Positions 8,431-17,118 of a stretch of DNA of 64,000 bases are shown in pieces. Source of the stretch: an uncultured Olsenella sp. (GTDB lineage Bacteria > Actinomycetota > Coriobacteriia > Coriobacteriales > Atopobiaceae); assembly GCA_900316105.1 (NCBI GenBank), contig ONBR01000002.1, positions 78,005-142,004 of the forward strand. The letters run 5' to 3'. The notes beneath the pieces were generated by a model. It worked only from the letters and a program-made list of their open reading frames with translations. It was not told the DNA's origin and did not search any database. Within the stretch, counting starts at the first letter, position 1. Each line of letters starts with the position of its first letter. A program made the position numbers and the translations under genes.

Positions 8431-8465
8431 GACGTGTCAGATTGCCCAGGGGAATCTGACACGTC
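8431..8465. repeat. Perfect 13-bp inverted repeat between the DUF512 gene and der
   Basis: GACGTGTCAGATT and AATCTGACACGTC flank the loop GCCCAGGGG. It starts 28 bases after the stop of the DUF512 gene and 41 bases before the der start. No T-run is present. It may mark the 3' end of the cmk-plsC-ispH-DUF512 transcript. Confidence 0.75.
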
Positions 8466-8492
8466 CCCGCGTGAAATCTGTCGCACTCACAC

Positions 8493-9953
8493 TTACCCAA
8501 TATTGCATTGTAAGGCTTCCAAAAGTGCCGTAGGACTGGTGTCCGTCACAAGAACCCTACCAGCTCGGGCCTCGAGCTCCTCGATGATGTGGTCCTGATT
8601 GTCCCCGTCCAGGGTCATGTGATCGAAGTTGAACATAACGCTGGGCAGGACGACGAGGGTCTGCGAGAGGTCCTGCGGCAGCTGGGCCAGGAGGTCCTCG
8701 CTGACGATGAGGCCCGTGACATTGACGTCACCCCCGTAGTAGTCGTTGCGAATTGCCTGGACGTCCACACGGGGGTCCCCGCCAAGAGCCTCCTCCCAAA
8801 GCTTGACTAGACGAAGGTTGACGTCCTGGGCGGCCTCGCCGCAGACAAGAAGGGCCCTGCGATCCTCCTGCGCCAGACGGTCGGTGATGGCGCCCAGATC
8901 TGCCGCGCGCTCGGCCACCAGCTGGACAGATTCGTCCAGGAAGGACCTGAGCATGCCGATGCCGTCATAGAACTGGGGATAACCGTCGTAGCTTTGGGCG
9001 GGCGGAACGGGCAGGTGAGCGTCCAGGTAGAACTCGTCAGAGAGCTGGAAGCGAGTGATGCCCAGCTCATTGCGGGCACGGGCCTGGTAGGGTTCGACCA
9101 ACTTGACGACGGCTCGGGACGCCTCCACGTCCTCGGAGAATGACGAGGAGAAGCGTTTGGAGTACTTCGTGTAGCCCATGGGTACCAGGGCCAGGGACCT
9201 GATGTTGGGGTGGGCTTCCACCCAATCCAGCGTTGCCCTCAGCTCGTCCCCATCGTTGATTCCCGCGCAGACCACGATCTGGCCGTGGACCTCCAGCCCA
9301 GCCTCGCAGAGGGCTTGGAGGACCTCGATGCCTCGGTCCGCGTTTCTTCCAATGAGCTCACGGCGGACCTGGGGCGTGATGGCGTGGATGGAGACGTTCA
9401 TGGGCTCCAGGCGCCAGTCGATGATGCGCCGGAGGTCATCGTCACCCACATTGGTGAGGGTGACGAAGTTTCCCTGAAGGAAGGAGAGGCGGTAGTCGTC
9501 GTCGCGAACCGAGAGCGAGGCCCTGGCGTCCTCGGGAAGCATCCTCATGAAGCAGAACTGGCAGGCGTTTACGCAGGTACGAATCCCGTCAAAGAGGACA
9601 TCGGTGAAGTCCACACCCCAGTCCTGGCCTGACTCTCGCTCCAGGGTACAAGCGAATGACCCCTCCTCGCCGGGAACGGTCACCGTGAGATCGGCCACGT
9701 CACCGTCTGCGTACCAGCGCCAATCGATGACGTCGCCCAGGGGGTGACCCTCCACGCTGTCGATGCGCATGCCAGGCTCGAGCCCTGCCTCCCAGGCGGG
9801 GCTGTCGGGAAGGACGGACTCGATCCAGGCGCCGTTTGCCTGGGGCCTGGTGGAGGCGTAGTCTGCGCGGGATGATTTGTCCCTGGTATCGCGACCGCCC
9901 AGATTCGGACGGACTGCGGAGCCCGTGTCAGCAATTTTGGTTGGGTCTTGCAT
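8493..9953 (-). CDS. DUF512 radical SAM protein with PDZ-like N-terminus
   Basis: A 486-residue protein. Residues about 40-110 form a PDZ-like segment (IESVLPDSPAWEAGLEPGMR). A radical SAM cluster motif CVNACQFCF (C-x3-C-x2-C) follows near residue 141. The C-terminal part has DUF512 features such as ALVPMGYTKY and LSDEFYLDAHLPVPP. Homologues are widespread in anaerobic Firmicutes and Actinobacteria, often beside der; the reaction is not established. The start is ATG at 9953 with AGAGG about 8 bases upstream, 14 bases past the ispH stop. Coupling with ispH, itself a 4Fe-4S enzyme, is suggestive only. Confidence 0.9.
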   Translation of the reverse strand: MQDPTKIADTGSAVRPNLGGRDTRDKSSRADYASTRPQANGAWIESVLPDSPAWEAGLEPGMRIDSVEGHPLGDVIDWRWYADGDVADLTVTVPGEEGSFACTLERESGQDWGVDFTDVLFDGIRTCVNACQFCFMRMLPEDARASLSVRDDDYRLSFLQGNFVTLTNVGDDDLRRIIDWRLEPMNVSIHAITPQVRRELIGRNADRGIEVLQALCEAGLEVHGQIVVCAGINDGDELRATLDWVEAHPNIRSLALVPMGYTKYSKRFSSSFSEDVEASRAVVKLVEPYQARARNELGITRFQLSDEFYLDAHLPVPPAQSYDGYPQFYDGIGMLRSFLDESVQLVAERAADLGAITDRLAQEDRRALLVCGEAAQDVNLRLVKLWEEALGGDPRVDVQAIRNDYYGGDVNVTGLIVSEDLLAQLPQDLSQTLVVLPSVMFNFDHMTLDGDNQDHIIEELEARAGRVLVTDTSPTALLEALQCNIG

Positions 9954-9967
9954 GCTGGGCCTCTTTG

Positions 9968-10846
9968 CTAGGCTTTAGAGCTGCCCGCGAGCTCTTGGAT
10001 TCTGGCTACCACGGCGTTGATTTGGCTTTGGGGCGTAGATGCGCCTGCCGTGATGCCGATGCGAAGGGCGTCCTGGAACCAGGTGGCCTCAAGCTCCGTG
10101 GGAAGCTCGATGTGGTGGGTGTCCTTGCAGGACTCAGAGCAGATCTGGGCCAGGCGGGTCGTATTGGCCGAGTTTCGGCCACCGATGACCACCATGGCAT
10201 CAGACTCCTTGGCCAGGCGTGCCGCAGCTGCCTGGCGCAGGGTCGTGGCCTCGCAGATGGTGTCTATCACGCGAAGCTCCTCACAGCGGCCAATCAGGGC
10301 CTCTACCAAAAGGCGGAGGTTCTTTCGCGACTGGGTGGTCTGGACGACGACGCCTACCTTGCGGTGGATGGTCGCGGATGCCAGGTCCTCGGGGATGGAG
10401 ACGACCAGGGCGTCAGGGGCATGGCCCACGGTGCCCTCTACCTCGGGGTGTCCAGCCTCGCCCAAGACGATGACCTGGTAGCCCTCACGAGTGAGCTTCT
10501 CTGCCGCGTTGTGGGCACGGATCACGAAGGGGCAGGTGGCATCCAGGACCTGGTCGTGGGCCTTACTGGCTGCCGCTTCCTCTGCGGGAGTGACGCCGTG
10601 GGTGCGCAGGAGGAGGGTACCGCCGGGCTTGTCAGTGGCGTGGTCGGCCACGCCGATGCCCTGGGCCTCCAGCTGGGAGACGACAGTGGGGTTGTGGATG
10701 AGGGGTCCCAGGGTGTTGATGGGGCCGGTACCCTTGTCCCTGGCCTCTGCCGCCGCCTCCTGGACCATCTGGAGTGCGCGGTTGACGCCGTAGCAGGCGC
10801 CCGCCTCGTCAGCAACGGTGATGGTGGGTGTCTTGTCTGTGGGCAT
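9968..10846 (-). CDS. ispH: 4-hydroxy-3-methylbut-2-enyl diphosphate reductase
   Basis: A 292-residue 4Fe-4S enzyme catalysing the last step of the MEP isoprenoid pathway, giving IPP and DMAPP. The three cluster cysteines lie in GACYGVNRAL, DATCPFV and ICSESC. The conserved histidines and the catalytic Glu region (LGEAGHPEVEGTVGHAP) are visible. The ATG at 10846 follows GAGGAGCACATCC. It is embedded between plsC and the DUF512 radical SAM gene, as in many clostridia and coriobacteria where cmk, plsC and ispH cluster. Confidence 0.95.
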   Translation of the reverse strand: MPTDKTPTITVADEAGACYGVNRALQMVQEAAAEARDKGTGPINTLGPLIHNPTVVSQLEAQGIGVADHATDKPGGTLLLRTHGVTPAEEAAASKAHDQVLDATCPFVIRAHNAAEKLTREGYQVIVLGEAGHPEVEGTVGHAPDALVVSIPEDLASATIHRKVGVVVQTTQSRKNLRLLVEALIGRCEELRVIDTICEATTLRQAAAARLAKESDAMVVIGGRNSANTTRLAQICSESCKDTHHIELPTELEATWFQDALRIGITAGASTPQSQINAVVARIQELAGSSKA

Positions 10847-10908
10847 GGATGTGCTCCTCGTTTTGGGTCTACCAGTCCTTCCGCGCTAACGGACGACTTC
10901 GGTGAAGG

Positions 10909-11721
10909 TTACTTGCTGCCGGGATGCTCGGCCCGCAGCTGGTCGCGAAGCTCGTAGACGGCCTCCATGGATGCCTTCTCCATGGCATCGGCCATCTCTT
11001 TGCGGCTCTTTACCTGGAGGTCATTGAACTCGATGGGCTTGCCGGCCTTCATGTAGACCTTGGGAAAGTGTAGGAGGTGGCTGCCCTTGGGGTGGACGTC
11101 GCGGGCACCCACGATGGCCATGGGCTGGACTGGGACCTTTGCCAGGCGAGCTACCAAGGCAAAGCCCTTGTGGATCTCTATCGGCTGGTCGTCGGCCTTT
11201 ATGCGGGTGCCCTCCGGGAAGATGAAGACGCACTCCCCTCTTTGCAGAGCCGCCTTTGCGCAACGGACGAACTGCATGTCGGCCTCGCCTCGGGCTACGG
11301 GAATGCCGCCACATCGAGACACGACCCATGAGACGAACTTGGACTTGTCCAGTTCGTTCTTGTAGACGAAGCGGGCGCGGATGCCGTGAAAGTAGAGGCT
11401 GATGAAGGCGATGACGGGGTCCAGCATGGACTGGTGGTTCATCACGATCACGCGGGGCGACTTGTCCTCCCAGAGGAGCTTGCCGTCCTCGACCGTCCAG
11501 CGCCAACAGAGCTTTGTCAGGAAGCCGGCACCGCCCACGTAGAAGCCAAGGATCATCTTTCCGGGACGGGGGAAGTCGTGCATGTCGTGGTTGTAGTAGG
11601 CCTCGAAGGGGTTGCCCCGGAAGGCGCGGAGCTTCTCCCCCTTCTTTGCTGGCTTAATCTCCTGCTTCCTTGATTTTTCGGGCCTTGCGTTGGCGACTTT
11701 TGCTGGTGTCTGACTAGGCAT
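10909..11721 (-). CDS. plsC: 1-acyl-sn-glycerol-3-phosphate acyltransferase family protein
   Basis: A 270-residue protein of the PlsC family, which makes phosphatidic acid from lysophosphatidic acid. The catalytic motif NHQSMLD (NH-x4-D) lies near residue 94 and the substrate-binding FPEGTR near residue 168. A basic, Lys-rich N-terminal stretch of about 35 residues precedes a hydrophobic segment (ILGFYVGGAGFLTKL) likely to sit at the membrane. The ATG overlaps the end of cmk by 8 bases, so translation is probably coupled. The symbol is by family; acyl specificity is not visible. Confidence 0.9.
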   Translation of the reverse strand: MPSQTPAKVANARPEKSRKQEIKPAKKGEKLRAFRGNPFEAYYNHDMHDFPRPGKMILGFYVGGAGFLTKLCWRWTVEDGKLLWEDKSPRVIVMNHQSMLDPVIAFISLYFHGIRARFVYKNELDKSKFVSWVVSRCGGIPVARGEADMQFVRCAKAALQRGECVFIFPEGTRIKADDQPIEIHKGFALVARLAKVPVQPMAIVGARDVHPKGSHLLHFPKVYMKAGKPIEFNDLQVKSRKEMADAMEKASMEAVYELRDQLRAEHPGSK

Positions 11722-12409
11722 TGGTCACCTCGTCCATTAGGGCCTCGATCTGGGATACTACCTGGTCAAAGGTCAGGTCGGATGAGTCGATGTGATGTGC
11801 GTCCTCGGCCTGGCGAAGGGGCGACTCGGCGCGCGAGGAGTCCAGCTGGTCGCGACGAATCAGGTCCTGGAGGATCTTCTCCTGCTCCCTGGCATTGACC
11901 TGGGCGTCTGCCTGGATGGCAGCGTCCATGCCCTCGCGCTGGGCGGTGCGGCGGAAGGCCCGTGCCTCCGGGCTTGCCGTGAGGAAGATCTTTACGTCGG
12001 CATTGGGAAAGACGGTCGTGCCGATGTCGCGGCCCTCGGCGATCACGTCGCCCTGGGCGCCCATCTGACGCTGAAGCTCCACCATGGCCTTGCGGACTTC
12101 ATGGATGGCCGATACCGCCGAGACGTTCTGGTCCACCTGGGGCGTGCGGATCTGCTGGGTGACGTCTGTGCCATTGAGGGCCACGGTCTGGCTGCCGTCA
12201 GCGGCGGTGCCAAAGTCGATGTGGGCCTGGTCGGCAAGGCGACCGACTGCGGACTCGTCGGTGGGGTCAATGCCTTCCTGGAGGCATTCCCAGGTAATGG
12301 CCCGGTACATGGCTCCCGTATCTAGAAGGGTGAGTTGTCGCTCCTTGGCAATCCTGCGTGCGACACTGGACTTGCCAGAGCCAGCTGGCCCGTCGATGGC
12401 AACGATCAT
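11714..12409 (-). CDS. cmk: Cytidylate kinase
   Basis: A 231-residue nucleoside monophosphate kinase phosphorylating CMP and dCMP. It has P-loop GPAGSGKSSVARR, the CMP-binding DTGAMYRAITW, the EGRDIGTTVFPNADVKIFLTAS segment and a lid with RRDQLDSSRAESPLRQAEDA. The ATG at 12409 has GGAG 7 bases upstream. A 117-base gap with a TATACT box precedes it, so this is probably the first gene of cmk-plsC-ispH-DUF512. Length is normal. Confidence 0.95.
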   Translation of the reverse strand: MIVAIDGPAGSGKSSVARRIAKERQLTLLDTGAMYRAITWECLQEGIDPTDESAVGRLADQAHIDFGTAADGSQTVALNGTDVTQQIRTPQVDQNVSAVSAIHEVRKAMVELQRQMGAQGDVIAEGRDIGTTVFPNADVKIFLTASPEARAFRRTAQREGMDAAIQADAQVNAREQEKILQDLIRRDQLDSSRAESPLRQAEDAHHIDSSDLTFDQVVSQIEALMDEVTNA

Positions 12410-12440
12410 GTGGCTACTCCTTTGTACGTTCTACGCTGTG

Positions 12441-12446
12441 AGTATA
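12441..12446 (-). promoter_or_regulatory. Candidate -10 box for the cmk operon
   Basis: The minus strand reads TATACT 32 bases upstream of the cmk ATG, inside the only sizeable gap between the histidine phosphatase gene and cmk. No good -35 hexamer is apparent at 16 to 18 bases. The rest of the gap (12410-12526) shows no gene or strong hairpin. Confidence 0.35.
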
Positions 12447-12526
12447 CGCTCTGGCCTTGTCGGGCGGCGATTTTACGCAGCAAAAGGCTGATTTTCAATC
12501 TGAATCATCAATGCTGGTCGTGCCAC

Positions 12527-13195
12527 CTACTTCTGGAAGTTGTCAGCCACGTCGGTGCCCGCAAGTTCTGGATGAGCCATGCGGCCCATGACCTCCTCGG
12601 GGGCCAGCGCCAGGGCGCAGAGGGTGAAGGTCTGCCCATCGCAGGTGAGGACCTGGGAGCTCACGTTGGGCAGACGGAGGTTCCAGAATGAGTTGACGGG
12701 CACATGGAGGGCGGAACCGATGAGGGCACGGGATAGGCCACCATGGGTGACGCAGGCGGTCCGTCCCTCCAGGGGACGGAGCTCGTCCAGGACTGCGGCC
12801 CCGCGAGCCATCAGTGACTCGAAGCTCTCGGCACCGGGAGCCGGCAGAGAGCGGCCCTCCTCGTCGAACTTCCAGGGGAAGTCGTAACCACGTTCCAGCA
12901 GGTCGGACAGGGTGAGGTTCTGCGCCGAGCCAAACTCGATCTCCTGCAGGTTCTGAACCACCCGGCACTCGATGCCCAGGTAGTGGGCGGCCTCCTCGGC
13001 TATGGCCCGGCAGCGCGAGAGAGGCGAGGTCCAGATGCGGTCGGGCTTCCAGGCCACCAGGGCATCGATGGCCCGGTACATCTGCCGAACGCCCTTGTCT
13101 GTGAGGTCGACGTTCGAGCGACCCGAGAGGTAGTGTTCGATGTTTGCCACGGTCTCGGGGTGGCGCATGATGAGGATGCGGTGCTTAGCGGGCAC
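12527..13195 (-). CDS. Histidine phosphatase family protein (phosphoglycerate mutase-like)
   Basis: A 222-residue protein with the histidine phosphatase signature LIMRHPETVAN (RHGET-like with Pro for Gly), SPLSRC for the second Arg region, the acid residue in IEFG and the late catalytic His in CVTHGGLSRALI. Substrates of this broad family range from sugar phosphates to alpha-ribazole phosphate and cannot be read here. The start is GTG at 13195 with GGGGAGGGG upstream. The open frame to 13306 reads the Arg-rich tail of rluB in another frame. It overlaps rluB by 11 bases, so it is the last gene of the scpAB-rluB run. Confidence 0.87.
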   Translation of the reverse strand: MPAKHRILIMRHPETVANIEHYLSGRSNVDLTDKGVRQMYRAIDALVAWKPDRIWTSPLSRCRAIAEEAAHYLGIECRVVQNLQEIEFGSAQNLTLSDLLERGYDFPWKFDEEGRSLPAPGAESFESLMARGAAVLDELRPLEGRTACVTHGGLSRALIGSALHVPVNSFWNLRLPNVSSQVLTCDGQTFTLCALALAPEEVMGRMAHPELAGTDVADNFQK

Positions 13196-14225
13196 GACGG
13201 GTCCCCTCCCCCTTCTTGTATGGATTCTGTCTCTTGCTCCTGTGACTGTGCTGGCCCTGGAGCTTGCGCGGCCCTCGGGAGTCGCGCGTGGGATTCTCCG
13301 GTCCATGAGCTCGTTGGGGTCCCTTTGGGGGATCGGTGGGTCTCACAGGAGGGAGATTCTCCGGGCGATTCGTCAAAAGGGCCTCCACGGCTGCTCGCTC
13401 CCTTGGGTCCAGCATGCGGGTCTGGCCTGGTAGGAGGCTCCCGAGCTTGAGGGGGCCGAACTCGTCCCTGTGCAGACGCATGACGGGATGGCCCACGGCC
13501 TTGAGCATGCGCTTTACCTGGTGGCGCTTGCCCTCGTGGATGGTAAGCCCCACGACGGTGGTCCCGTAGGGAATGCCTTCCCAGGCCACGGGCAGGATGC
13601 GGTCGTCGCCCTCATCCATGACCTGGACCTTTGCCGGCTGGGCAAAGTCATCGCCGATTCGAAGGCCCTCGCTGAGGCGTTTAATGTCTTGCTCGGAGAG
13701 CCTACCCCTGACCAGGGCCACGTAGTGCTTCCAGACATGGCTGGCGGGGCGGAGCATGACATTGCCCAGCTCGCCATTGGTGGTAAAGAAGAGCAGGCCC
13801 GTCGTGTCCTCGTCCAGTCGGCCGACCGGAAAGAGACCCGGGTACTTCCTTGTGGGAACCAGCTCTGCCACGCAGGGGCGACCCTGGGGATCCATCATGG
13901 TGGTCACGTAGCCTGCTGGCTTGTTGAGGACCAGGTAGCAGTAGTCGTCCTTGAGGCTGACAGGGCGGCCGTCCACCGTGACGGCGTCCTTGTCGGGATC
14001 GACCTTGGATCCGAGCTCCGTCACGACCTGCCCGTTCACACGGACGCGACCTGCAGTCATGAGGTTCTCGGAGCCCCTGCGGCTGGCGACTCCGGCCCGG
14101 GCGAGAAATCTCTGGACCCGCATGGTCCTGGGATACTCGTCTGGGCTGAATCGGCCCTGGTCAGGGCTATCCTGACGGCCCGGCTGACGGGAGTCATCCC
14201 CTTCCCTAGTCCTCATCGAAGTCAT
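13185..14225 (-). CDS. rluB: rRNA pseudouridine synthase (RluB/RsuA family)
   Basis: A 346-residue protein. An S4 RNA-binding domain (VQRFLARAGVASRR) comes first, then the pseudouridine synthase core with LVLNKPAGYVTT and the catalytic Asp in GRLDEDTTGLLFFT, and later EGKRHQVKRML. The C-terminal 70 residues are a basic, Pro- and Arg-rich low-complexity tail, probably disordered and RNA-binding. The ATG at 14225 overlaps scpB by 20 bases; a second ATG three codons on (14216) is also possible. The scpA-scpB-rluB order is conserved in many Gram-positive bacteria. Confidence 0.92.
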   Translation of the reverse strand: MTSMRTREGDDSRQPGRQDSPDQGRFSPDEYPRTMRVQRFLARAGVASRRGSENLMTAGRVRVNGQVVTELGSKVDPDKDAVTVDGRPVSLKDDYCYLVLNKPAGYVTTMMDPQGRPCVAELVPTRKYPGLFPVGRLDEDTTGLLFFTTNGELGNVMLRPASHVWKHYVALVRGRLSEQDIKRLSEGLRIGDDFAQPAKVQVMDEGDDRILPVAWEGIPYGTTVVGLTIHEGKRHQVKRMLKAVGHPVMRLHRDEFGPLKLGSLLPGQTRMLDPRERAAVEALLTNRPENLPPVRPTDPPKGPQRAHGPENPTRDSRGPRKLQGQHSHRSKRQNPYKKGEGTRRAR

Positions 14226-14868
14226 CGCCCAGAAGCTCCCTCTCGTCGTCGATATCCTGGGAGGTCTCCTCCAGGGTAGAGGAGATTGCCCTGCCGCTCA
14301 GACGCTCGCGGATGAACTGGCGGGACTCCTCGTCGGGGGCGAAGTCCTCCAGGTTGGGCAAGTCCTTGAGGGACCTGAGGCCAAACTCCTCCAGGAAGCG
14401 AGGCGTCGTGGCAAAGAGGACCGCGCCGTTCTTTGACTTCTCGTGGCCTGCCTCGCGGACCAGGCCCTTCTCCTTGAGGGAGGCAATGACACCGTCGGAG
14501 TTGACCCCGCGGACGACCTTGACCCCCTCGCGCGAGACGGGCTGGTGGTAGGCAATGACAGCCAGGGTCTCAAGGGCCGCCTGAGAGAGACGGCGGGTGT
14601 CCCAGGACTTGACGTAGGCCTCTACCTGGTCATGATAGGCAGGATGGGTAAAGAGGCGCCAGCCACCCGCGACCTCGCGGAGTTGGAAGCCCCTATTGGC
14701 ATCGGAGTATTCGGCTGATAGGTCCGCCAGAGACTCCGAGGCTTCGCCCGGGGTGATGCCGAGGGCGCGTGCCAGGTCGGTTGCGGGCACGGCATCGGTG
14801 GAAACTAGCAGCAGAGCCTCAAGGGCCGCCTTTGTTGAGCCGGAGGAAAGGTGCTCGAGTTCTTGCAT
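14206..14868 (-). CDS. scpB: Segregation and condensation protein B
   Basis: A 220-residue winged-helix partner of the SMC-ScpA condensin complex that compacts and segregates the chromosome. Typical stretches are ALEALLLVSTDAV at the N-terminus and LSQAALETLAVIAYHQPVSR followed by VRGVNSDGVIASLKEKGLV. An acidic tail (DIDDERELLGDDFDED) ends the protein. Its ATG shares the TAATG junction with the scpA stop, so translation is coupled. Confidence 0.95.
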   Translation of the reverse strand: MQELEHLSSGSTKAALEALLLVSTDAVPATDLARALGITPGEASESLADLSAEYSDANRGFQLREVAGGWRLFTHPAYHDQVEAYVKSWDTRRLSQAALETLAVIAYHQPVSREGVKVVRGVNSDGVIASLKEKGLVREAGHEKSKNGAVLFATTPRFLEEFGLRSLKDLPNLEDFAPDEESRQFIRERLSGRAISSTLEETSQDIDDERELLGDDFDED

Positions 14869-15683
14869 TAGACGTTCTCCTCTTTGGAGCTGAGCTCGGA
14901 GTCATCGAGCTCGAAGGGTTGGGCGCCCTCGACGCGGGCGATGTCTATCTCGCCGAAGGTCTCGGACTGGGACAGGACGACCGATCCTCGCTTGGAGAGC
15001 TCGAGGATGGCAAGGAAGGTGGCGACAACCGTCTCGACGGAGGTATCCTCGCCCAGGAGCTCCGAGAAGGAGACCAGGGACTTTGCCATGGTCATGCGGT
15101 CCACGGAGGCCACGGTGAGGGCTATGGGCAGGCGCTTGGGGGCGATGTGCTCTGCCTCCAGGAGGAAGGTCTGCCTGCGGGAATCGAGGTCCGCGCAGAT
15201 GACGGCCAGGGACCTGAGGGTGATGCCCTCCAGGAAGTCGGGCATGATGCCCAAATACTCCGGGTCGGGACCTGCGGTGCGAGGCAGCATGAGGCTCTCC
15301 GCCTCCAGGCGAGAGGCAAGGGCTGCCGCGGCATTGCGGAACTGCTTGTAGGCAATCAGGCGGGCGATGAGGACCTCGCGGGCCCGCTCGGGACTCATGC
15401 TGGCCAGGTCATCCTCGGCATCGTCGTCCTCGTCCTGCTTGGGCCTGGTGGGATGCTGGGGCACGAGGGCCGCGGCCTTCATGTCCAGGAGGGTCGAGGC
15501 CACCAGGAGGAAGTCCGAGGCAACGTCCAGGTCCATTGAGCCCATGGCCTCCACTTCGGCCATGAACTGGTCTGCCACCTCGGCAATGGAGATGGAGCCA
15601 ATGGAGACCTTCTGCCTGCTGACCAGCTGAAGGAGGAGGTCAAAGGGTCCCGTATATGCCTGGGTCCTTACCTTGAAGGCCAT
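14868..15683 (-). CDS. scpA: Segregation and condensation protein A (kleisin)
   Basis: A 271-residue kleisin bridging the SMC heads. The N-terminus YTGPFDLLLQLVSRQKVSI is diagnostic, followed by AEVADQFM and the helical ASDFLLVASTLLDMKA. The C-terminal winged-helix end contains VVATFLAILELSKRGSV. It begins 3 bases after the end of the site-2 protease gene and overlaps scpB. The smc gene is not in the window. Confidence 0.95.
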   Translation of the reverse strand: MAFKVRTQAYTGPFDLLLQLVSRQKVSIGSISIAEVADQFMAEVEAMGSMDLDVASDFLLVASTLLDMKAAALVPQHPTRPKQDEDDDAEDDLASMSPERAREVLIARLIAYKQFRNAAAALASRLEAESLMLPRTAGPDPEYLGIMPDFLEGITLRSLAVICADLDSRRQTFLLEAEHIAPKRLPIALTVASVDRMTMAKSLVSFSELLGEDTSVETVVATFLAILELSKRGSVVLSQSETFGEIDIARVEGAQPFELDDSELSSKEENV

Positions 15684-15686
15684 CTG

Positions 15687-16355
15687 CTATGCCCCGAATC
15701 CCAGTAAGACGTTGGTCATGTTTCCGGCCGTGGCATCCAGATAGACCCCCAGGAAGTCCACGCCCAAGACCATGGGACCCACGTAGAGGAGGGCCAGCAG
15801 AATAAGCATGGAGTAGCGTTGGAGCTCGTAGTAGCGGTCCAGGGCATGGCCCTTCACGAAGAGGGAAACGACCTTGGAGCCGTCCAGGGGTGGCAAGGGA
15901 ATCAGGTTGAAGAAGGCCAGGATGCAATTGATGTAGACGTAGGTGTAGAGGACCTGCAGGACCCAGTAGATCGTGTCGTAGGTACCCGACCAGGTGTTGA
16001 AGAGCAGGTTGAAGACGATGGCGCCGATCACGGCTTGGACGATATTGGAGGCGGGACCGGCCATGGCAACCAAGAACTCGTCGCGGCTGCGATTTCGAAG
16101 ATTGTAGGGGTTGTAGGGCACGGGCTTCGCGTAGGCAAAGACCGGTCCTCCCATGTAGGCCATGAGGAAGGGCAGAATGATAGAGCCAAAGAGGTCAAGG
16201 TGGGCGGCGGGATTCAGGGTGAGCCTGCCCGCGTTCTTTGCCGTGGGGTCCCCGCACTTCAGGGCAGCCAGGCCATGGGACACCTCATGGACCACCGAGG
16301 AGAAGATGACCACGGCGATGGAGACCACGATGTAGAAGAGGCGCGATGAGATCAT
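15687..16355 (-). CDS. Site-2 protease family (M50) membrane metalloprotease
   Basis: A 222-residue polytopic membrane protein. The zinc-binding HEVSH motif lies in VIFSSVVHEVSHGLAALK near residue 23. The third ligand region is FFNLIPLPPLDGS (N-x-x-P-x-P-P-L-D-G type). Members cleave transmembrane substrates or act in housekeeping proteolysis; the substrate is unknown. The start is ATG at 16355 with AAAGG 9 bases upstream; the upstream open frame to 16478 reads the tail of the membrane-protein gene in another frame. M50 genes just upstream of scpA are common in Gram-positive bacteria. Confidence 0.9.
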   Translation of the reverse strand: MISSRLFYIVVSIAVVIFSSVVHEVSHGLAALKCGDPTAKNAGRLTLNPAAHLDLFGSIILPFLMAYMGGPVFAYAKPVPYNPYNLRNRSRDEFLVAMAGPASNIVQAVIGAIVFNLLFNTWSGTYDTIYWVLQVLYTYVYINCILAFFNLIPLPPLDGSKVVSLFVKGHALDRYYELQRYSMLILLALLYVGPMVLGVDFLGVYLDATAGNMTNVLLGFGA

Positions 16356-16413
16356 GTATTGGGCCTTTCTGGTGTGCCCGGGGACTTGGTCAAGACAGGG
16401 GGTGCGGAAGGGT

Positions 16414-17118
16414 TTACCTGCGGAGGGAGTGGGCGATGCGGGTGAGGATGAAGTCGATGACAAAGAGGGCCACGGCACAGATCACCAGGTCGCCTCGGAA
16501 GACGCCACCCAGGGGAGTCTGGAAAACGTAGATGCCAGCAAGCTTGTCGGGCAGGAAGCCCGCGGCCACAGTGACGAACTTTGCGATGATCTGACGGTAG
16601 GCGCCTGAGGAGACGACTGCAGATGCCACGACCAGGGCCGCCATCAGGATGGCGACAAGCCTGAGGATGACGGCGACGAAGGAGAGGAGGCCGGAAACGA
16701 GGCTGGCACCCACCCCGCGCTTCTTTGCCTTCTTGTAGGGCTTCTCGTCCCTTCGTGCGGAGGACTCGTAGTAGTCATATCCCTCGCGCGAGGGGCTGGG
16801 TACCGCCTGGACGGGCGGAAGCTGCTGGTAGGGGTCCTGGTACCGGGGAGCTGGCATGGGCTGGTAGGCCTGGGTGGAGCCAGGCGCATACTGCTGGGCC
16901 GCAGGCTGTGCCTGCTGCTGGGGATTGATCAGGCGGGTAGCCTGCTCGGCTGCGGGGTCACCCTGGTCTCCCAGGGGATCTGCCTGGTCGCCTACCAGGG
17001 GATAGAGCTCGACGTCCATGGGGTCGACGTCCAAACCGTCAGGCTCCTCAGCCTCGATGGGCTCCTTCCTGTCATCGTCGACAGGATTTACCTTGAAATG
17101 TCTTCCTTCGTTAGACAC
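16414..17118 (-). CDS. Hypothetical membrane protein with disordered acidic/Gln-Pro-rich N-terminus
   Basis: A 234-residue protein of no recognised family. Residues 1 to about 130 are low complexity: acidic first, then Gln/Pro/Ala/Tyr-rich (NPQQQAQPAAQQYAPG). A basic stretch (KPYKKAKKRG) leads into two hydrophobic segments, about residues 145-175 and 210-230 (LVICAVALFVIDFILTRI). The start is GTG at 17118, overlapping the ABC-F stop, with GAGGAG 7 bases upstream; an in-frame ATG at 17133 has no such site. The cytoplasmic disordered tail plus C-terminal helices resembles actinobacterial envelope-associated proteins, but no function is claimed. Confidence 0.8.
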   Translation of the reverse strand: MSNEGRHFKVNPVDDDRKEPIEAEEPDGLDVDPMDVELYPLVGDQADPLGDQGDPAAEQATRLINPQQQAQPAAQQYAPGSTQAYQPMPAPRYQDPYQQLPPVQAVPSPSREGYDYYESSARRDEKPYKKAKKRGVGASLVSGLLSFVAVILRLVAILMAALVVASAVVSSGAYRQIIAKFVTVAAGFLPDKLAGIYVFQTPLGGVFRGDLVICAVALFVIDFILTRIAHSLRR